From Bacillota bacterium (GTDB lineage: Bacteria > Bacillota > Clostridia > Tissierellales > Gottschalkiaceae), in the NCBI GenBank assembly GCA_023420895.1, contig JAEZUY010000010.1, positions 45,867 to 109,866 of the forward strand: DNA of 64,000 nucleotides, in the 5' to 3' direction. The notes under the pieces are model-generated. The model was not told the origin of the DNA. It ran no database searches and saw only the letters and a program-made list of their open reading frames with translations. The translations under genes and the position numbers were made by a program. This document shows, piece by piece, positions 1 through 9,761 of this stretch (the first letter of the stretch is position 1; each line of letters starts with the position of its first letter).

Positions 1-522
1 GCTCTTTTATTAATAATAGATATTCAGGAGAGACTTCTTCCAGTTATGGACAAGAGCAAAAATGTTCTTAAAAACGCTAGAACATTAGTTCAGGCGTGCG
101 GAATATCAGAGCTTCCTATGGTAGTTACTGAACAGTATCCAAAAGGACTCGGAAAAACAGTGGACGATATAAAGGATGAACTCAGCAGCGATGCTGAAAT
201 CCTTGAAAAACTGTCTTTTTCAGCATGCGGAGATGAACTTATGGAAGTTCTTAAGAAGAAAGACAGAAAGAAGATTATAGTTGCGGGAATAGAGTCGCAT
301 ATCTGTGTGTTTCAGACTGTAAGAGATCTTCTTAACAGCGGATATGAAGTTTATGCCGCGGCAGACGCTATGGGTTCAAGATCAGATTTCAATTACAGAA
401 ATGCACTGGAACTCATGAAAGACATGGGTGCAGTGATAATGAGCACTGAGATGATAATATACAATATGCTTAAAAAAGCGGGAAGCGATGAATTTAAGAA
501 AGTTTCTAAATTAGTTAAATAA
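1..522 (+). CDS. Isochorismatase-family cysteine hydrolase, 5' end cut off by window
   Basis: The reading frame is open from base 1, so the real start lies upstream and only the C-terminal 173 residues are visible; the ATG at 46 is internal. The fold signature of the isochorismatase/nicotinamidase superfamily is clear. The catalytic triad candidates are Asp in LLIIDIQ (visible residue 7), Lys in EKLSFSA (residue 70) and Cys in GIESHICVFQT (residue 102). The family hydrolyses amides or related bonds through the Cys nucleophile in the cytoplasm. The sequence looks closest to the YcaC-like group, whose substrate is uncertain, so I give no substrate. It is convergent with the next gene and ends before a strong bidirectional terminator. 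Confidence 0.85.
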   Translation, partial: ALLLIIDIQERLLPVMDKSKNVLKNARTLVQACGISELPMVVTEQYPKGLGKTVDDIKDELSSDAEILEKLSFSACGDELMEVLKKKDRKKIIVAGIESHICVFQTVRDLLNSGYEVYAAADAMGSRSDFNYRNALELMKDMGAVIMSTEMIIYNMLKKAGSDEFKKVSKLVK

Positions 523-606
523 AAGAATCTGAAGAGAAGTTCAGATTTCTATTGACAGAATAAAGAAGTTTTTAAAAAATTGTAAAATATGTATGAATGC
601 AAATAG

Positions 607-642
607 AAAATGCAGATGATAATTATCATCTGCATTTTTTTA
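607..642. terminator. Bidirectional Rho-independent terminator
   Basis: A perfect inverted repeat, AAATGCAGATGAT with its complement, is flanked by an A-rich side and a T7 run. It lies between two convergent genes and can serve both. A smaller hairpin at 526-547 (AATCTGAA/TTCAGATT) follows the first gene directly. Confidence 0.85.
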
Positions 643-704
643 TCTTTATTATTAAAAGTATTTTAAAATATAAATTATATATAATTAAATTAATTTTTTA
701 AAAT

Positions 705-2516
705 CTACATTATAGGTGAGAGTATCTTCAGTATAGATCTTCCCATTTTCTTCGGCAGGGACACGCTCAGGTCTTTTTCGTTCATGAGTTCTGAAATCTC
801 CATCATTTCCATGAAGTCTTTCTTTATAGCTTCATTTGCATTGCTTCTGTACATCCACACTCCGCATTCGAAGTGAAGATAAAGACTTCTGTAGTCGAGA
901 TTTATAGTTCCGACAACTGAATATTTGTCGTCCGCTATACACACTTTTGAATGTATGAATCCGGGTGTGTACTCATAAACTTTGACATTCGCATCGACTA
1001 AATCCTGATAATGAGATTTTGACACTGAGTGAACATACCATTTGTCCGGAATATGGGGAACTATTATTCTCACATCGACTCCTCTCTTTCCTGCAGCGCA
1101 TATTGCAGATTTAAGAGTATCATCCAGAATCAGATAAGGAGTAGTTATATATACGTAGTCTTCTGCGCTTCCCAGTATATTGAGGTATATAGTTTCGCTG
1201 AGAGCTTCTTCATCCAGAGGGCTGTCTGAGAAGGGCTGTACGAAGCCGCCGTATCTTTCAGCATATTCTTCTTCCATCAGTTCAGCTTCTCTGAAAATTT
1301 CTGAGTACGGTTTGGACATTATCTCAGATATTGAAGAGAGTTCATTCTGTATGCCGGGACTGAGCACTTCAAATTCAGGTTCTGAATAGCTGGACATGTA
1401 GTCTCCTGAAGCGGCTGCAGTAAGTCTTTTTATCTTTTCCACTTTTCTAGTTCTTTTTCTTTCGAGTCTTCTCACATTCCATTCAGATTTTCTTTTCAGC
1501 TTTTTCATTCTTTCAGCTTCCTCGCATCTCTCTGCAATATCCAGAAGACTTTTCTCATCGACTTTCAGATAAGTTGAATAGTCTGTGTTTTCTTTTGAAA
1601 CATAGTCCCACATAGTAAGGAAGAACATCGTGAAACTGTTGACTGCAGGCCCTTTCACCATCATCGCCGAGTCTTTCCAGTGTCCGAACTTTTCATATGC
1701 ATTTATATATTCATCTGCAAGATTTATTCCGCCGGTAAATGCTGTCTCATTGTCTATAACTAGTATTTTTCTGTGATCTCTGTTATTGTATTTTAGTGTA
1801 AATATAGGTGTTAGCGGGTGAAACACTTTGCATTTTATTCCAAGACTTTCAAGGTACTGATAGTAATTTCCGGGAACCTTGAAAAGACATCCTATATCGT
1901 CATAAATCATTCTGACTTCGACGCCTTCTTTGACTTTCTGAACTAGAATTTCGAGTATAGTGTCCCACATTATTCCGCTTTCTATTATAAAATATTCAAG
2001 AAAAATGAATTTTTTAGCCGCTCTCAGTTCTTTAAGCATCTGAGAGAAAGCTTTTTCTCCTACTTCGTAGAATTCAGTATAGCTTTTCCTGTATATTGGC
2101 GCTTTAGAAAAATTGTAAATATATTTGGCCTGATTTGCCGCATTTATATTTATATCCTGCAGCTCATCTATAGTATCTTCATCTTGAAACAGACATAAGC
2201 CTATCATTCCTTGAAGTTCTTTCGTTCTGTTTCTAGTCACTTTTCCATGTTTATTTCCTCCATACAGAAGGTACATAAGACTTCCAAAGAGGGGAAAGGT
2301 GAATACAGGTATTATCCATCCAATTTTATAGACGAAGTTGGTTCTTCTGTTTATTATTATGAGAACGACTATAAAACTGAGGATTAGCGATACCCAGAAG
2401 AAATAGACGAAGTATTCTTCAAACAGCAGCACCATAAAGGCCAGAAGACCTATCTGGAGCAGCATGAAGATTGAAAGAGGAAAAGCCCTGTTGAATATAA
2501 TTTTTAAAGGGTTCAT
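705..2516 (-). CDS. cls: Cardiolipin synthase (phospholipase D family)
   Basis: Joins two phosphatidylglycerol molecules into cardiolipin at the membrane. The N-terminal 75 residues hold hydrophobic membrane segments, followed by the conserved YLLYGG stretch. Two phospholipase D HxK(x)4D motifs are present: HRKILVID at about residue 248 and HSKVCIAD at about 522, each followed by G-x-IN-L. The protein is 603 residues, about 100 longer than usual. The extra length is a highly charged segment at about residues 330-430, rich in Arg, Lys and Glu and probably helical, between the two catalytic halves. I chose the ATG at 2516; a TTG sits just before it. It stands alone, after the M16C peptidase gene on the same strand. 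Confidence 0.9.
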   Translation of the reverse strand: MNPLKIIFNRAFPLSIFMLLQIGLLAFMVLLFEEYFVYFFWVSLILSFIVVLIIINRRTNFVYKIGWIIPVFTFPLFGSLMYLLYGGNKHGKVTRNRTKELQGMIGLCLFQDEDTIDELQDININAANQAKYIYNFSKAPIYRKSYTEFYEVGEKAFSQMLKELRAAKKFIFLEYFIIESGIMWDTILEILVQKVKEGVEVRMIYDDIGCLFKVPGNYYQYLESLGIKCKVFHPLTPIFTLKYNNRDHRKILVIDNETAFTGGINLADEYINAYEKFGHWKDSAMMVKGPAVNSFTMFFLTMWDYVSKENTDYSTYLKVDEKSLLDIAERCEEAERMKKLKRKSEWNVRRLERKRTRKVEKIKRLTAAASGDYMSSYSEPEFEVLSPGIQNELSSISEIMSKPYSEIFREAELMEEEYAERYGGFVQPFSDSPLDEEALSETIYLNILGSAEDYVYITTPYLILDDTLKSAICAAGKRGVDVRIIVPHIPDKWYVHSVSKSHYQDLVDANVKVYEYTPGFIHSKVCIADDKYSVVGTINLDYRSLYLHFECGVWMYRSNANEAIKKDFMEMMEISELMNEKDLSVSLPKKMGRSILKILSPIM

Positions 2517-2559
2517 CAAATCCGCTTCTTTCTAATTTCTTTCTATTATCTAAGTAATT

Positions 2560-2585
2560 CCCATGAGAGAATTAACTCTCATGGG
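2560..2585 (-). terminator. Hairpin between the M16C peptidase and cls
   Basis: CCCATGAGAG and its exact complement around a 6-base loop lie just after the peptidase stop. It lacks a good T run on the minus strand, so it may be a weak terminator or an mRNA-stabilising hairpin. Confidence 0.5.
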
Positions 2586-2593
2586 CAAATAAT

Positions 2594-5503
2594 TTATTTT
2601 TTAAGTTTTATTATCTTGTCGAACATATCTTTATTTTCCATTATCTTGTTTTCGTTTCCGAGTACAGTCATACGGTTATCGTTCATAGCTTTTTCAAGCA
2701 GGGAAGAGTAAGATTTCAGTTTATCAAGGTCTGTATTAAGAGCCTCGCTTAAATGTTTATCTAAATCTTCGTATTTCACATTAGTTATATATCTGTTAAG
2801 AGCAAGTCCTGCCTTTATCTTCACAGTCAGAACAGGGTCGAATGTGCTCATAACTCCTATTATAGAATCTTCGAGGTCGCTCTTTGAAAGCTCCATATTC
2901 TCTATATATTTTCCTATTCCGTCATATACTTTTACAGTATTTTCAAGGTTAGGATCTCTGTATGAATATGTTGCGACAGACCCGTCAGTGTAGAATTTAA
3001 TTCCTGCACCGTAAGCTCCTCCGATTGCTCTTATATTGTTGTGAAGGTAGTCCATATTCACTATATTTGCAAGCACTGCAAGAGAACCGTCGTATTCAGC
3101 TCCGGCTTCTTTTATATCGTATCCTTTAGAAACGTACTGAACGCTTGCACCGCTCGTAATTCCTTCTCTTTCCTTAATATCTTCAATACTGAAATCAGCT
3201 TTTTCAGCAGGGAAGTCTTTAAGTTCATTCAGAAGCGGTTTTATAGCTTCTTCTGTTTCTTTATAGCTGTCTTCGTTCATAACGAGATTAACTATTATGC
3301 CGTTTTTTCTGAACACTTTTTCATAAAGATTTTCCAGCTTTTCTCTTAGGCTTTCGAATCTCTCGTCAAAGTTTTTATCTAGTTCCTGAAGGAAGAAATA
3401 GTATTCAAGCCCTTTAGCCAGTTCGTTGTATCTGTGTCCGGCATGGAATTTAGAAAGGGTTCTCGCCATAGTTATTACATGGCCCGAATCGAATACCGAC
3501 ATCTCAGCTTTAGATTTCAGCTGCATAACTATTTCTTTCATTCTCTTCTTATTTCCGAAGTCAGTTTTAAATGCTATTTCTCTCATCAGCTCTGCAGTTT
3601 TTTCAATCTTTCCGTCTAGACATTTTGCAGAGATTGAGAATTTAGGATAAAGTTCATGAGTATAGAAGTCTGAGTAAAGATGCACAGAGCATCCTATATC
3701 GCCTGAGTTTATATATATTTCATTTGAAAGGCTGCTGTAATCGAAGTTCTCAGTATCTAGACTGCTAAGAGAAGAAGCTAGAAGCGAAAGATAAGGAACA
3801 TCTTCAAACGGAACAAAATCAGAATTCATAACCAGTTTTATATAGTTTATTCCGTTAGTGTGCTCATTCAGATACAGAACTTTGTTTCCGTCTATCTCTC
3901 TTTCTTCAGTTTCTATTCTTTCGATTTTTGTGTCTAAATCTTTAAGACTCAGTTTAGGAATAGTCGCTCTGTCTTCTTCAGTATCAATTCTGGTCTGGAA
4001 TTCAGACAGTTTTCCGTTTTCTTCTATCATTTTATCTATTTCAGATTCACTAAGTTTGTCTTTAAGCGCTTTAAGCTCTTCTTTGACTTCAGCATCTTTC
4101 TTTTCATAAAGTCCGGGTTCCGGCTTAACTGTAAGGTATACCTTGTTGCTGCTGTCTACAAGCTTTTCTGACACATACTCTTTGAAATATCCGTCTTTCA
4201 GCTTTTCTTTCAGTTCTGAAAGAGGTTCTTCATATCTTAGAGCCGTTAGAGGAGATTCTCCATACAGCCAAGTGTGGAAAGCTGTTATGAAAGATATCAC
4301 TCCTTTTGCAGAGTGGTCCTGTTTTTCTCTCAGTGTGAATTCTATTTTATTCAGTGAAGCCGAAAGGAGTTTTTCATCTACACCGTTTTCAGCCGCATCT
4401 TTGAAAGTTCTGTCGACTATTTCTCTGAATTCATCCATTTTTTCAGAATCAGCATTTTTTGCGATTATGCTGAATGTCTGGTAAAGACCGTCAGAGTATG
4501 AAGCGATTACGTCTTCACATATTCCTTTTTCAAGAAGCTCTTTTTTAACTGGAGAAGCTTCAGACTCCACATATATTTCATTTAAAAGTTCATTCATTAT
4601 AGAGTTTTCAAAATCAGTAGATTCTCCAAGACACACTGAATACGAAAGATAAGATTTACCTTCAGGGTCTTCATCTTTAGATATGGAATATACTGATTCT
4701 GCCGTCTTAGGCTCTTTAAAAGGCTCCTGAGGCGCTATATAAGAGTCTACATCGAGATATTCATATCCTTCTAAGAATTCCTGAATATGTTCAAGCTCTC
4801 TTTCAGTGTCTCCGTTTCCGTAAAGGAATATATAAGAGTTAGAAGGGTGGTAGAGCTTTCTGTGGAAATCTAAAAACTCTTCATAAGAAAGTTCAGGTAT
4901 TGAATAAGGGTCTCCGCCTGAATTATTGCTGTAGACAGTGTCAGGGTACTGATGCTTCATAATTTCTTCCATTACCTGGTCTTCAGCTCCAGACATTGCT
5001 CCTTTCATCTCATTGTAGACAACACCTTTGTAGATTATATCCTTATCAGCGCTGTCGAGTTCATAATGCCATCCTTCCTGCATGAATATTTCCTTTACAT
5101 CGTATATTCTCGGATTGAATACTGCATCGAGATATACGTCCATAAGGTTATGGAAGTCTTTAGTGTTTCTGCTTGCGACAGGGTATATAGTCTTGTCGCT
5201 GAAAGTCATTGCGTTCAAGAACGTCTGAAGAGAGCTCTTCAGCAGATCCATGAAAGGCTCTCTAGTAGTATATTTCTGTGAACCGTTGAGAACAGAGTGT
5301 TCCAGAATATGCGCAACTCCCGTGCTGTTTTCCGGAGGAGTTTTAAATCCTATTCCGAAAACCTTATTGTTCTCTTCGTTTGACAGTTTTAAAAGTCTGG
5401 CTTTAGTTTTTTCATGTTCGAATATGAGCGCAGTAGAATTTTCTTCTGCTATGAATTCTTTCTCTATGAGTTTAAAGCCTGAATATATTTTTCCTAATTC
5501 CAT
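2594..5503 (-). CDS. M16C family zinc metallopeptidase (presequence-protease / insulinase type)
   Basis: A 969-residue protein with the inverted zinc motif HILEH at residues 65-69 (His65, catalytic Glu68, His69). The downstream acidic helix containing YNEMKG probably supplies the third ligand. Family M16C proteins are single-chain, four-domain clamshell peptidases that degrade peptides inside a closed chamber; length and motif position fit. No signal peptide is visible on the chosen start. A start at 5584 would add 27 residues, but the ATG at 5503 has AAAGGAG in ideal position, so I prefer it. In a Clostridium-like cell it is probably a cytoplasmic oligopeptidase. It is preceded by its own extended -10 promoter. 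Confidence 0.88.
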   Translation of the reverse strand: MELGKIYSGFKLIEKEFIAEENSTALIFEHEKTKARLLKLSNEENNKVFGIGFKTPPENSTGVAHILEHSVLNGSQKYTTREPFMDLLKSSLQTFLNAMTFSDKTIYPVASRNTKDFHNLMDVYLDAVFNPRIYDVKEIFMQEGWHYELDSADKDIIYKGVVYNEMKGAMSGAEDQVMEEIMKHQYPDTVYSNNSGGDPYSIPELSYEEFLDFHRKLYHPSNSYIFLYGNGDTERELEHIQEFLEGYEYLDVDSYIAPQEPFKEPKTAESVYSISKDEDPEGKSYLSYSVCLGESTDFENSIMNELLNEIYVESEASPVKKELLEKGICEDVIASYSDGLYQTFSIIAKNADSEKMDEFREIVDRTFKDAAENGVDEKLLSASLNKIEFTLREKQDHSAKGVISFITAFHTWLYGESPLTALRYEEPLSELKEKLKDGYFKEYVSEKLVDSSNKVYLTVKPEPGLYEKKDAEVKEELKALKDKLSESEIDKMIEENGKLSEFQTRIDTEEDRATIPKLSLKDLDTKIERIETEEREIDGNKVLYLNEHTNGINYIKLVMNSDFVPFEDVPYLSLLASSLSSLDTENFDYSSLSNEIYINSGDIGCSVHLYSDFYTHELYPKFSISAKCLDGKIEKTAELMREIAFKTDFGNKKRMKEIVMQLKSKAEMSVFDSGHVITMARTLSKFHAGHRYNELAKGLEYYFFLQELDKNFDERFESLREKLENLYEKVFRKNGIIVNLVMNEDSYKETEEAIKPLLNELKDFPAEKADFSIEDIKEREGITSGASVQYVSKGYDIKEAGAEYDGSLAVLANIVNMDYLHNNIRAIGGAYGAGIKFYTDGSVATYSYRDPNLENTVKVYDGIGKYIENMELSKSDLEDSIIGVMSTFDPVLTVKIKAGLALNRYITNVKYEDLDKHLSEALNTDLDKLKSYSSLLEKAMNDNRMTVLGNENKIMENKDMFDKIIKLKK

Positions 5504-5537
5504 ATAAAATGCTCCTTTATTTCTAAAAATAGATATT

Positions 5538-5580
5538 CCTGTTTGAAATGAATTCAGTAAGATTTCAGATATGAAACAGG
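5538..5580 (-). other. Inverted repeat in the 5' leader of the M16C gene
   Basis: CCTGTTT and AAACAGG form an outer stem, with an inner GAAAT/ATTTC pair. It lies between the promoter and the ribosome binding site, so it would fold in the leader RNA. No T run follows. Function unknown. Confidence 0.4.
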
Positions 5581-5604
5581 TCATTCAAATTAAAACATAT
5601 TATC

Positions 5605-5613
5605 ATTATAACA
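5605..5613 (-). promoter_or_regulatory. Extended -10 promoter for the M16C gene
   Basis: On the minus strand this reads TGTTATAAT, a perfect -10 with the TG extension. No good -35 is visible. It lies about 100 bases upstream of the ATG and just downstream of the lysine operon terminator. Confidence 0.5.
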
Positions 5614-5647
5614 CAATAGATGCTCAAGATAGGGAAGAGATAAATAA

Positions 5648-5672
5648 AAAAGACCGGTATAAGCCGGTCTTT
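5648..5672 (-). terminator. Terminator of the lysine operon
   Basis: AAAGACCGG and CCGGTCTTT form the stem around a 6-base loop, followed on the minus strand by a T-rich run. It lies about 115 bases past the dapB stop. Confidence 0.85.
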
Positions 5673-5787
5673 AGCTGAGTTTCAGATATAATCCGAACTC
5701 TATTAAATTTATCTTAATTTTTATAATATCTTCAGTTTTCATTTCAGTCAATATGAAAAAATCAGACAGAATCTTTTAAGTCTGAAA

Positions 5788-6543
5788 CTATTCAGCTGAG
5801 AACATATCGCTCATGTCGTAAAGCCCTACAGGCTGTTTTGCCATGAATTTAGCGGCATTTATAGAGCCGTTGGCGAAAACTTTTTTAGATAGGGCAGTGT
5901 GCTTTATTTCTATAAGCTCATCAAGTCCTGCGAAAAGCACATCGTGTTCGCCGACTATAGTTCCGCCTCTTACAGCATGTATAGCAAGTTCGTTTTCTTT
6001 TCTCTTAGTGTCGTTTCCTTCTCTTCCGTATATGAATTCAAGTGAATTGTCCTTAGCTTCATTCACAGCGTTTGCAAGCATGAAAGCTGTACCTGAAGGC
6101 GAGTCCACTTTTTTATTGTGGTGTCTTTCAACTATTTCCACATCAAATCCAGGAAGGGAAGCAGCCGCTTTTTTAAGAAGTTCAAGCATAACGTTTATTC
6201 CAAGAGACATATTTCTTGAGAACAGAACAGGAGCTTTAGTTCCAAGCTCTTTTATAGCTTCAAGCTCTTCATCTGAATATCCTGTAGCCGCAAGAACTGC
6301 AGGAGTTTTAGTTTTTTCACAGTATTTTATTATATTCGGAAGAGCAGCAGGTTTAGAGAAATCTATTATAGCATCAGCTTCTCCTTCAAAATCGTTTATA
6401 TCTTTGTAAACAGGGTAGTCAGAAAGCTGCTCTCCGCTTATATCCACTCCTGCTGTTATTTCAACATCTTTATCTTCTTTAGCAACTTCTGTTATTACTT
6501 TTCCCATCTGTCCGTTGCATCCTGAAAGTATTATCTTTAACAT
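5788..6543 (-). CDS. dapB: 4-hydroxy-tetrahydrodipicolinate reductase
   Basis: Reduces 4-hydroxy-tetrahydrodipicolinate to tetrahydrodipicolinate with NAD(P)H, in the cytoplasm, on the path to diaminopimelate and lysine. The nucleotide-binding loop GCNGQMGK is at residues 8-15. The family signature ERHHNKKVDSPSGTA starts at about residue 139 and contains the catalytic His141 and Lys145. At 251 residues it is of normal length. The ATG follows AAAGGAG. It is the last gene of the lysine operon. The later steps (dapL or dapD/C/E, and dapF) are not in the window. Confidence 0.95.
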   Translation of the reverse strand: MLKIILSGCNGQMGKVITEVAKEDKDVEITAGVDISGEQLSDYPVYKDINDFEGEADAIIDFSKPAALPNIIKYCEKTKTPAVLAATGYSDEELEAIKELGTKAPVLFSRNMSLGINVMLELLKKAAASLPGFDVEIVERHHNKKVDSPSGTAFMLANAVNEAKDNSLEFIYGREGNDTKRKENELAIHAVRGGTIVGEHDVLFAGLDELIEIKHTALSKKVFANGSINAAKFMAKQPVGLYDMSDMFSAE

Positions 6544-6604
6544 TAAAACACTCCTTTATAAAGAAATAGTTAGTGCAGAAGTTCCGCACTAACTATTCTA
6601 GAAT

Positions 6605-7486
6605 TTATAATAAGTTTTTATTTTTCATTGCTGATATAAGAACTTCTTTAGTGCTTTCTTCCATTGTAGTAAGCGGAAGTCTAGGTATTCCAACCTCAAA
6701 TCCGAGTATATTCATAGCTTCTTTAACAGGGATTGGGTTCGGCTCTATGAATAGAGCATCTACAAGTTCTTTATATTCTATCTGAAGTTTTTTAGCTTTC
6801 TCAGCATCTCCGTCTAGGAAAGCTTTAACCATATCATGAGTTTCTTCAGGGCATATATTGGCAAGAACTGATATAACTCCGTCTCCTCCTACTGAAAGAG
6901 CAGGAACGATTGAGTCGTCATTTCCTGAGTATATTGCGAAATCAGGTCCGCAAAGTCTTGATATTTCAGCTATCTGAGCGATATCTCCTGAAGCTTCTTT
7001 TACACCGACTATATTTTTATGAGCTGAAAGCTCTTTAATTATTGACGGTTTCATATTCATTCCTGTTCTTCCAGGAACGTTGTAAAGAATTACAGGTATA
7101 TTCACAGCGTCAGCCATAGCAGTGAAGTGCTCTATAAGACCTTTGTTAGAAGTTTTGTTGTAGTAAGGAGTAACTATAAGAAGTCCGTCTGCTCCTACAG
7201 CTTCTATTCCTTTGCAAAGATCTATGCCATGTCTAGTGTCATTGCTTCCAGCCCCTGCGATTACAGGTATTCTTCCGTCTATTTTTTCTACAGTGTATTT
7301 TACAGTTTCTATCTGCTCTTCATCTGTAAGAGTAGAAGCTTCTCCTGTAGTACCGCAGATTATTATAGCGTCAGTTTTTTTCTCTATATGATATTCAAGT
7401 ATTTCTCCAAGTTTGTCAAAATTAACTGTTAAATCTTCATTGAAAGGAGTAACTATTGCAACTCCAGATCCTTGAAACAATTTCAT
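6605..7486 (-). CDS. dapA: 4-hydroxy-tetrahydrodipicolinate synthase
   Basis: Condenses pyruvate with aspartate semialdehyde, the first committed step to lysine and diaminopimelate. It is a TIM barrel of the N-acetylneuraminate lyase family, 293 residues. The Schiff-base lysine is Lys163 in GVKEASGD; Tyr135 in LYNVPGRTG and the GTTGE loop near residue 45 complete the site. The ATG has GGAGGT upstream. It lies 24 bases after asd and 61 before dapB. Whether it is lysine-inhibited cannot be told from sequence alone; the riboswitch upstream of lysA already senses lysine. Confidence 0.95.
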   Translation of the reverse strand: MKLFQGSGVAIVTPFNEDLTVNFDKLGEILEYHIEKKTDAIIICGTTGEASTLTDEEQIETVKYTVEKIDGRIPVIAGAGSNDTRHGIDLCKGIEAVGADGLLIVTPYYNKTSNKGLIEHFTAMADAVNIPVILYNVPGRTGMNMKPSIIKELSAHKNIVGVKEASGDIAQIAEISRLCGPDFAIYSGNDDSIVPALSVGGDGVISVLANICPEETHDMVKAFLDGDAEKAKKLQIEYKELVDALFIEPNPIPVKEAMNILGFEVGIPRLPLTTMEESTKEVLISAMKNKNLL

Positions 7487-7510
7487 AATAACTACCTCCG
7501 ATTGAGTTAT

Positions 7511-8494
7511 TTACATTTTTTCAGCAAGCTTTTCAGCTATCTGAACAGTGTTTGTTGCAGCGCCTTTTCTGATGTTGTCCGCAACAACCCACATGTTAAG
7601 ACCGTTTTCGATTGAGAAGTCTCTTCTGATTCTTCCTACGAATACTTCGTCTTTTCCTGAAGCTTCATTCTGAAGAGGGTAAACATTGTTCTGAACGTCG
7701 TCCTGAACAACAACTCCTTCAGTGTTTTCAAGAAGCTCTACAACATCTTCAAGTTCGAAAGGTTTTTCAAACTCAAGGTTAACTGATACAGCGTGAGAGT
7801 TTTCTATTGGAACTCTGACTGTAGTAGCTGTTGCTTTTATTGAGTCGTCTTTAAGGATTTTTTTAGTTTCTTCTATCATTTTAATTTCTTCCTTAGTATA
7901 TCCATTGTCCAGGAATGAATCTATATGCGGAAGACAGTTGTAAGCTATTTCGTGAGGATAAGCTGTTGTAGTTCCTTCTTTAAGGTCAGCAACTCCTTTA
8001 ACACCTGATCCTGAAACTGCCTGATAAGTAGAGTATATAACTCTTTTTATTTTGTATTTGTCGTGAAGAGGTTTCATAGGAACCATAACCTGTATTGTTG
8101 AACAGTTAGGGTTAGCTATAATTCCGTGATTATTGAATATTTCTTCCGGGTTAACTTCAGGCACTACTAGAGGAACGTCTTTGTCCATTCTCCATGCGCT
8201 GCTGTTATCAACAACTATTATTCCGTGTTCTTTTGCTATTGGAGCGAATTTAGTACTAACTTCTCCTCCAGCTGAGAATAGAGCTATGTCTATATCTTTT
8301 CCGTCGAAAGCTGTTTCAGTAAGCTCTTCAACAGTGTATTCTTTTCCTTGAACTGTAAGTTTAGTTCCTGCTGATTTTGCAGATGAGAAAAGGTATAGAT
8401 TGTTTATTGGGAAATTTCTATCCTCTAATACTTTTATAAATGTGCTTCCTACCATTCCAGTAGCACCAACTAATGCTAAATTAACTTTTTTCAA
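7511..8494 (-). CDS. asd: Aspartate-semialdehyde dehydrogenase
   Basis: Reduces aspartyl phosphate to aspartate semialdehyde with NADPH, the branch point for lysine, threonine and methionine. It has the N-terminal Rossmann motif GATGMVG and the catalytic Cys131 in NPNCSTIQ. I set the start at the TTG at 8494 because GAGGTG lies 6 bases before it; the alternative GTG three codons upstream overlaps that same ribosome site. The product is then 327 residues, normal for the family. It sits between lysC and dapA. Confidence 0.93.
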   Translation of the reverse strand: MKKVNLALVGATGMVGSTFIKVLEDRNFPINNLYLFSSAKSAGTKLTVQGKEYTVEELTETAFDGKDIDIALFSAGGEVSTKFAPIAKEHGIIVVDNSSAWRMDKDVPLVVPEVNPEEIFNNHGIIANPNCSTIQVMVPMKPLHDKYKIKRVIYSTYQAVSGSGVKGVADLKEGTTTAYPHEIAYNCLPHIDSFLDNGYTKEEIKMIEETKKILKDDSIKATATTVRVPIENSHAVSVNLEFEKPFELEDVVELLENTEGVVVQDDVQNNVYPLQNEASGKDEVFVGRIRRDFSIENGLNMWVVADNIRKGAATNTVQIAEKLAEKM

Positions 8495-8535
8495 TATTGT
8501 CACCTCATAATTATTTTTGTAAATTTTATTATTTA

Positions 8536-9744
8536 TTAAAGACCTAAAGCTTCTGCAAGCACTTTTACAGTTTTGTCTTTATCATCTTTGTCTATTATAT
8601 AAGAAATACTTATTTCAGAAGTAGTAACCTGCATGAACTCTATATCATTGTCTGAGAAAAGTTTGAACACGCTGGCTGCAACTCCCGACTGGTCTCTCAT
8701 TCCGTTTCCTATTACCGAAACTTTAACCACATCGTCCTCTTTGCTGTATTCAAGACCTTCTATAGTCTTTTTAAGATCGTCCATAACTTTGTCTATTGCA
8801 ACTTCATCATCTTTGCTTGTAGTGAACGATATTCTCACAGTCCCGTTTTCAAGCGGAGAACTCTGGCTTATCATGTCTATATTAACATTTTCTTTAGCAA
8901 GTTCTGTGAAGATATTTGCTGTATTGTTATGTCCGAAAGGTATATTGTTTATTGTAACTAAAAGGACGTTGTCAGTAGCTGAAAGCCCTGTTATTGATTT
9001 TTGTTCCATATCTTTATCATACTCCTTTATTTGTGTTCCTGCAACATTTCCAGTGTTTAATCCCACTGTTAAAGGAACATTATATTTAGCGGCTATTTCA
9101 ACAGATCTCGGTTCCATGACTTTGGCACCTAAATGGGCCATTTCCATCATTTCTTCATAGCTTATCTGTTCAAGTTTTTTGGCCGCAGGGTAAAGTCTCG
9201 GGTCGATTCCGTAAATTCCGTCAACATCTGTGAATATTTCACAAGGACATCCGAGCTTTGCAGCTATTGCAACTGCAGAAGTGTCAGATCCTCCTCTTCC
9301 AAGAGTAGTGATTTCATCGTACTCGTTGACTCCCTGGAATCCTGCAACTACTACTATTTTACCTTCGTCTATATGCTTCTTTATATTGTCGCTTTTGACA
9401 TCTGCTATTTTACTCTTCATAAAAGCGCCTTCAGTTATAATTCCGGCCTGTCTTCCAGTAAGAGAAACAGCTTCATATCCAAGTTCATAAAGCATCATAG
9501 AAAGAAGAGATATGGTTATCTGCTCTCCAGTTGAAAGAAGTCTGTCGACCTCTCTTTTAGGAGGGTTTTTAGATACCTGTCTTGCAAGGTCTAAAAGACC
9601 GTTAGTAGTTTTCCCCATAGCCGAAACTACAACTACTACGTCGTCACCTTTTTCTTTTCTCTCAATAAGTCTTTTCGCAACATTTTTGATTTTTTCCGGA
9701 TCGGCTACAGATGAGCCTCCGTATTTCTGTACTACTAAACCCAA
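8536..9744 (-). CDS. lysC: Aspartate kinase
   Basis: Phosphorylates aspartate, the first step of the aspartate family pathway. The N-terminal kinase domain begins VVQKYGGSSVAD and includes the conserved DPR region; two ACT domains occupy the last ~140 residues (about 265-400), suggesting allosteric feedback by an amino acid. The start is best placed at the TTG at 9744: GGGGAG lies 8 bases upstream, whereas the GTG at 9753 overlaps that site. This gives 402 residues. The operon location, behind a lysine riboswitch, points to lysine-linked control. A hairpin sits just before its ribosome site. Confidence 0.93.
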   Translation of the reverse strand: MGLVVQKYGGSSVADPEKIKNVAKRLIERKEKGDDVVVVVSAMGKTTNGLLDLARQVSKNPPKREVDRLLSTGEQITISLLSMMLYELGYEAVSLTGRQAGIITEGAFMKSKIADVKSDNIKKHIDEGKIVVVAGFQGVNEYDEITTLGRGGSDTSAVAIAAKLGCPCEIFTDVDGIYGIDPRLYPAAKKLEQISYEEMMEMAHLGAKVMEPRSVEIAAKYNVPLTVGLNTGNVAGTQIKEYDKDMEQKSITGLSATDNVLLVTINNIPFGHNNTANIFTELAKENVNIDMISQSSPLENGTVRISFTTSKDDEVAIDKVMDDLKKTIEGLEYSKEDDVVKVSVIGNGMRDQSGVAASVFKLFSDNDIEFMQVTTSEISISYIIDKDDKDKTVKVLAEALGL

Positions 9745-9761
9745 ATAAAACACTCCCCGTG

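Noticed and set aside
3426..5507. Several plus-strand open frames opposite the M16C gene
   Set aside because: They are antisense shadows of a well-supported gene and have no family features.
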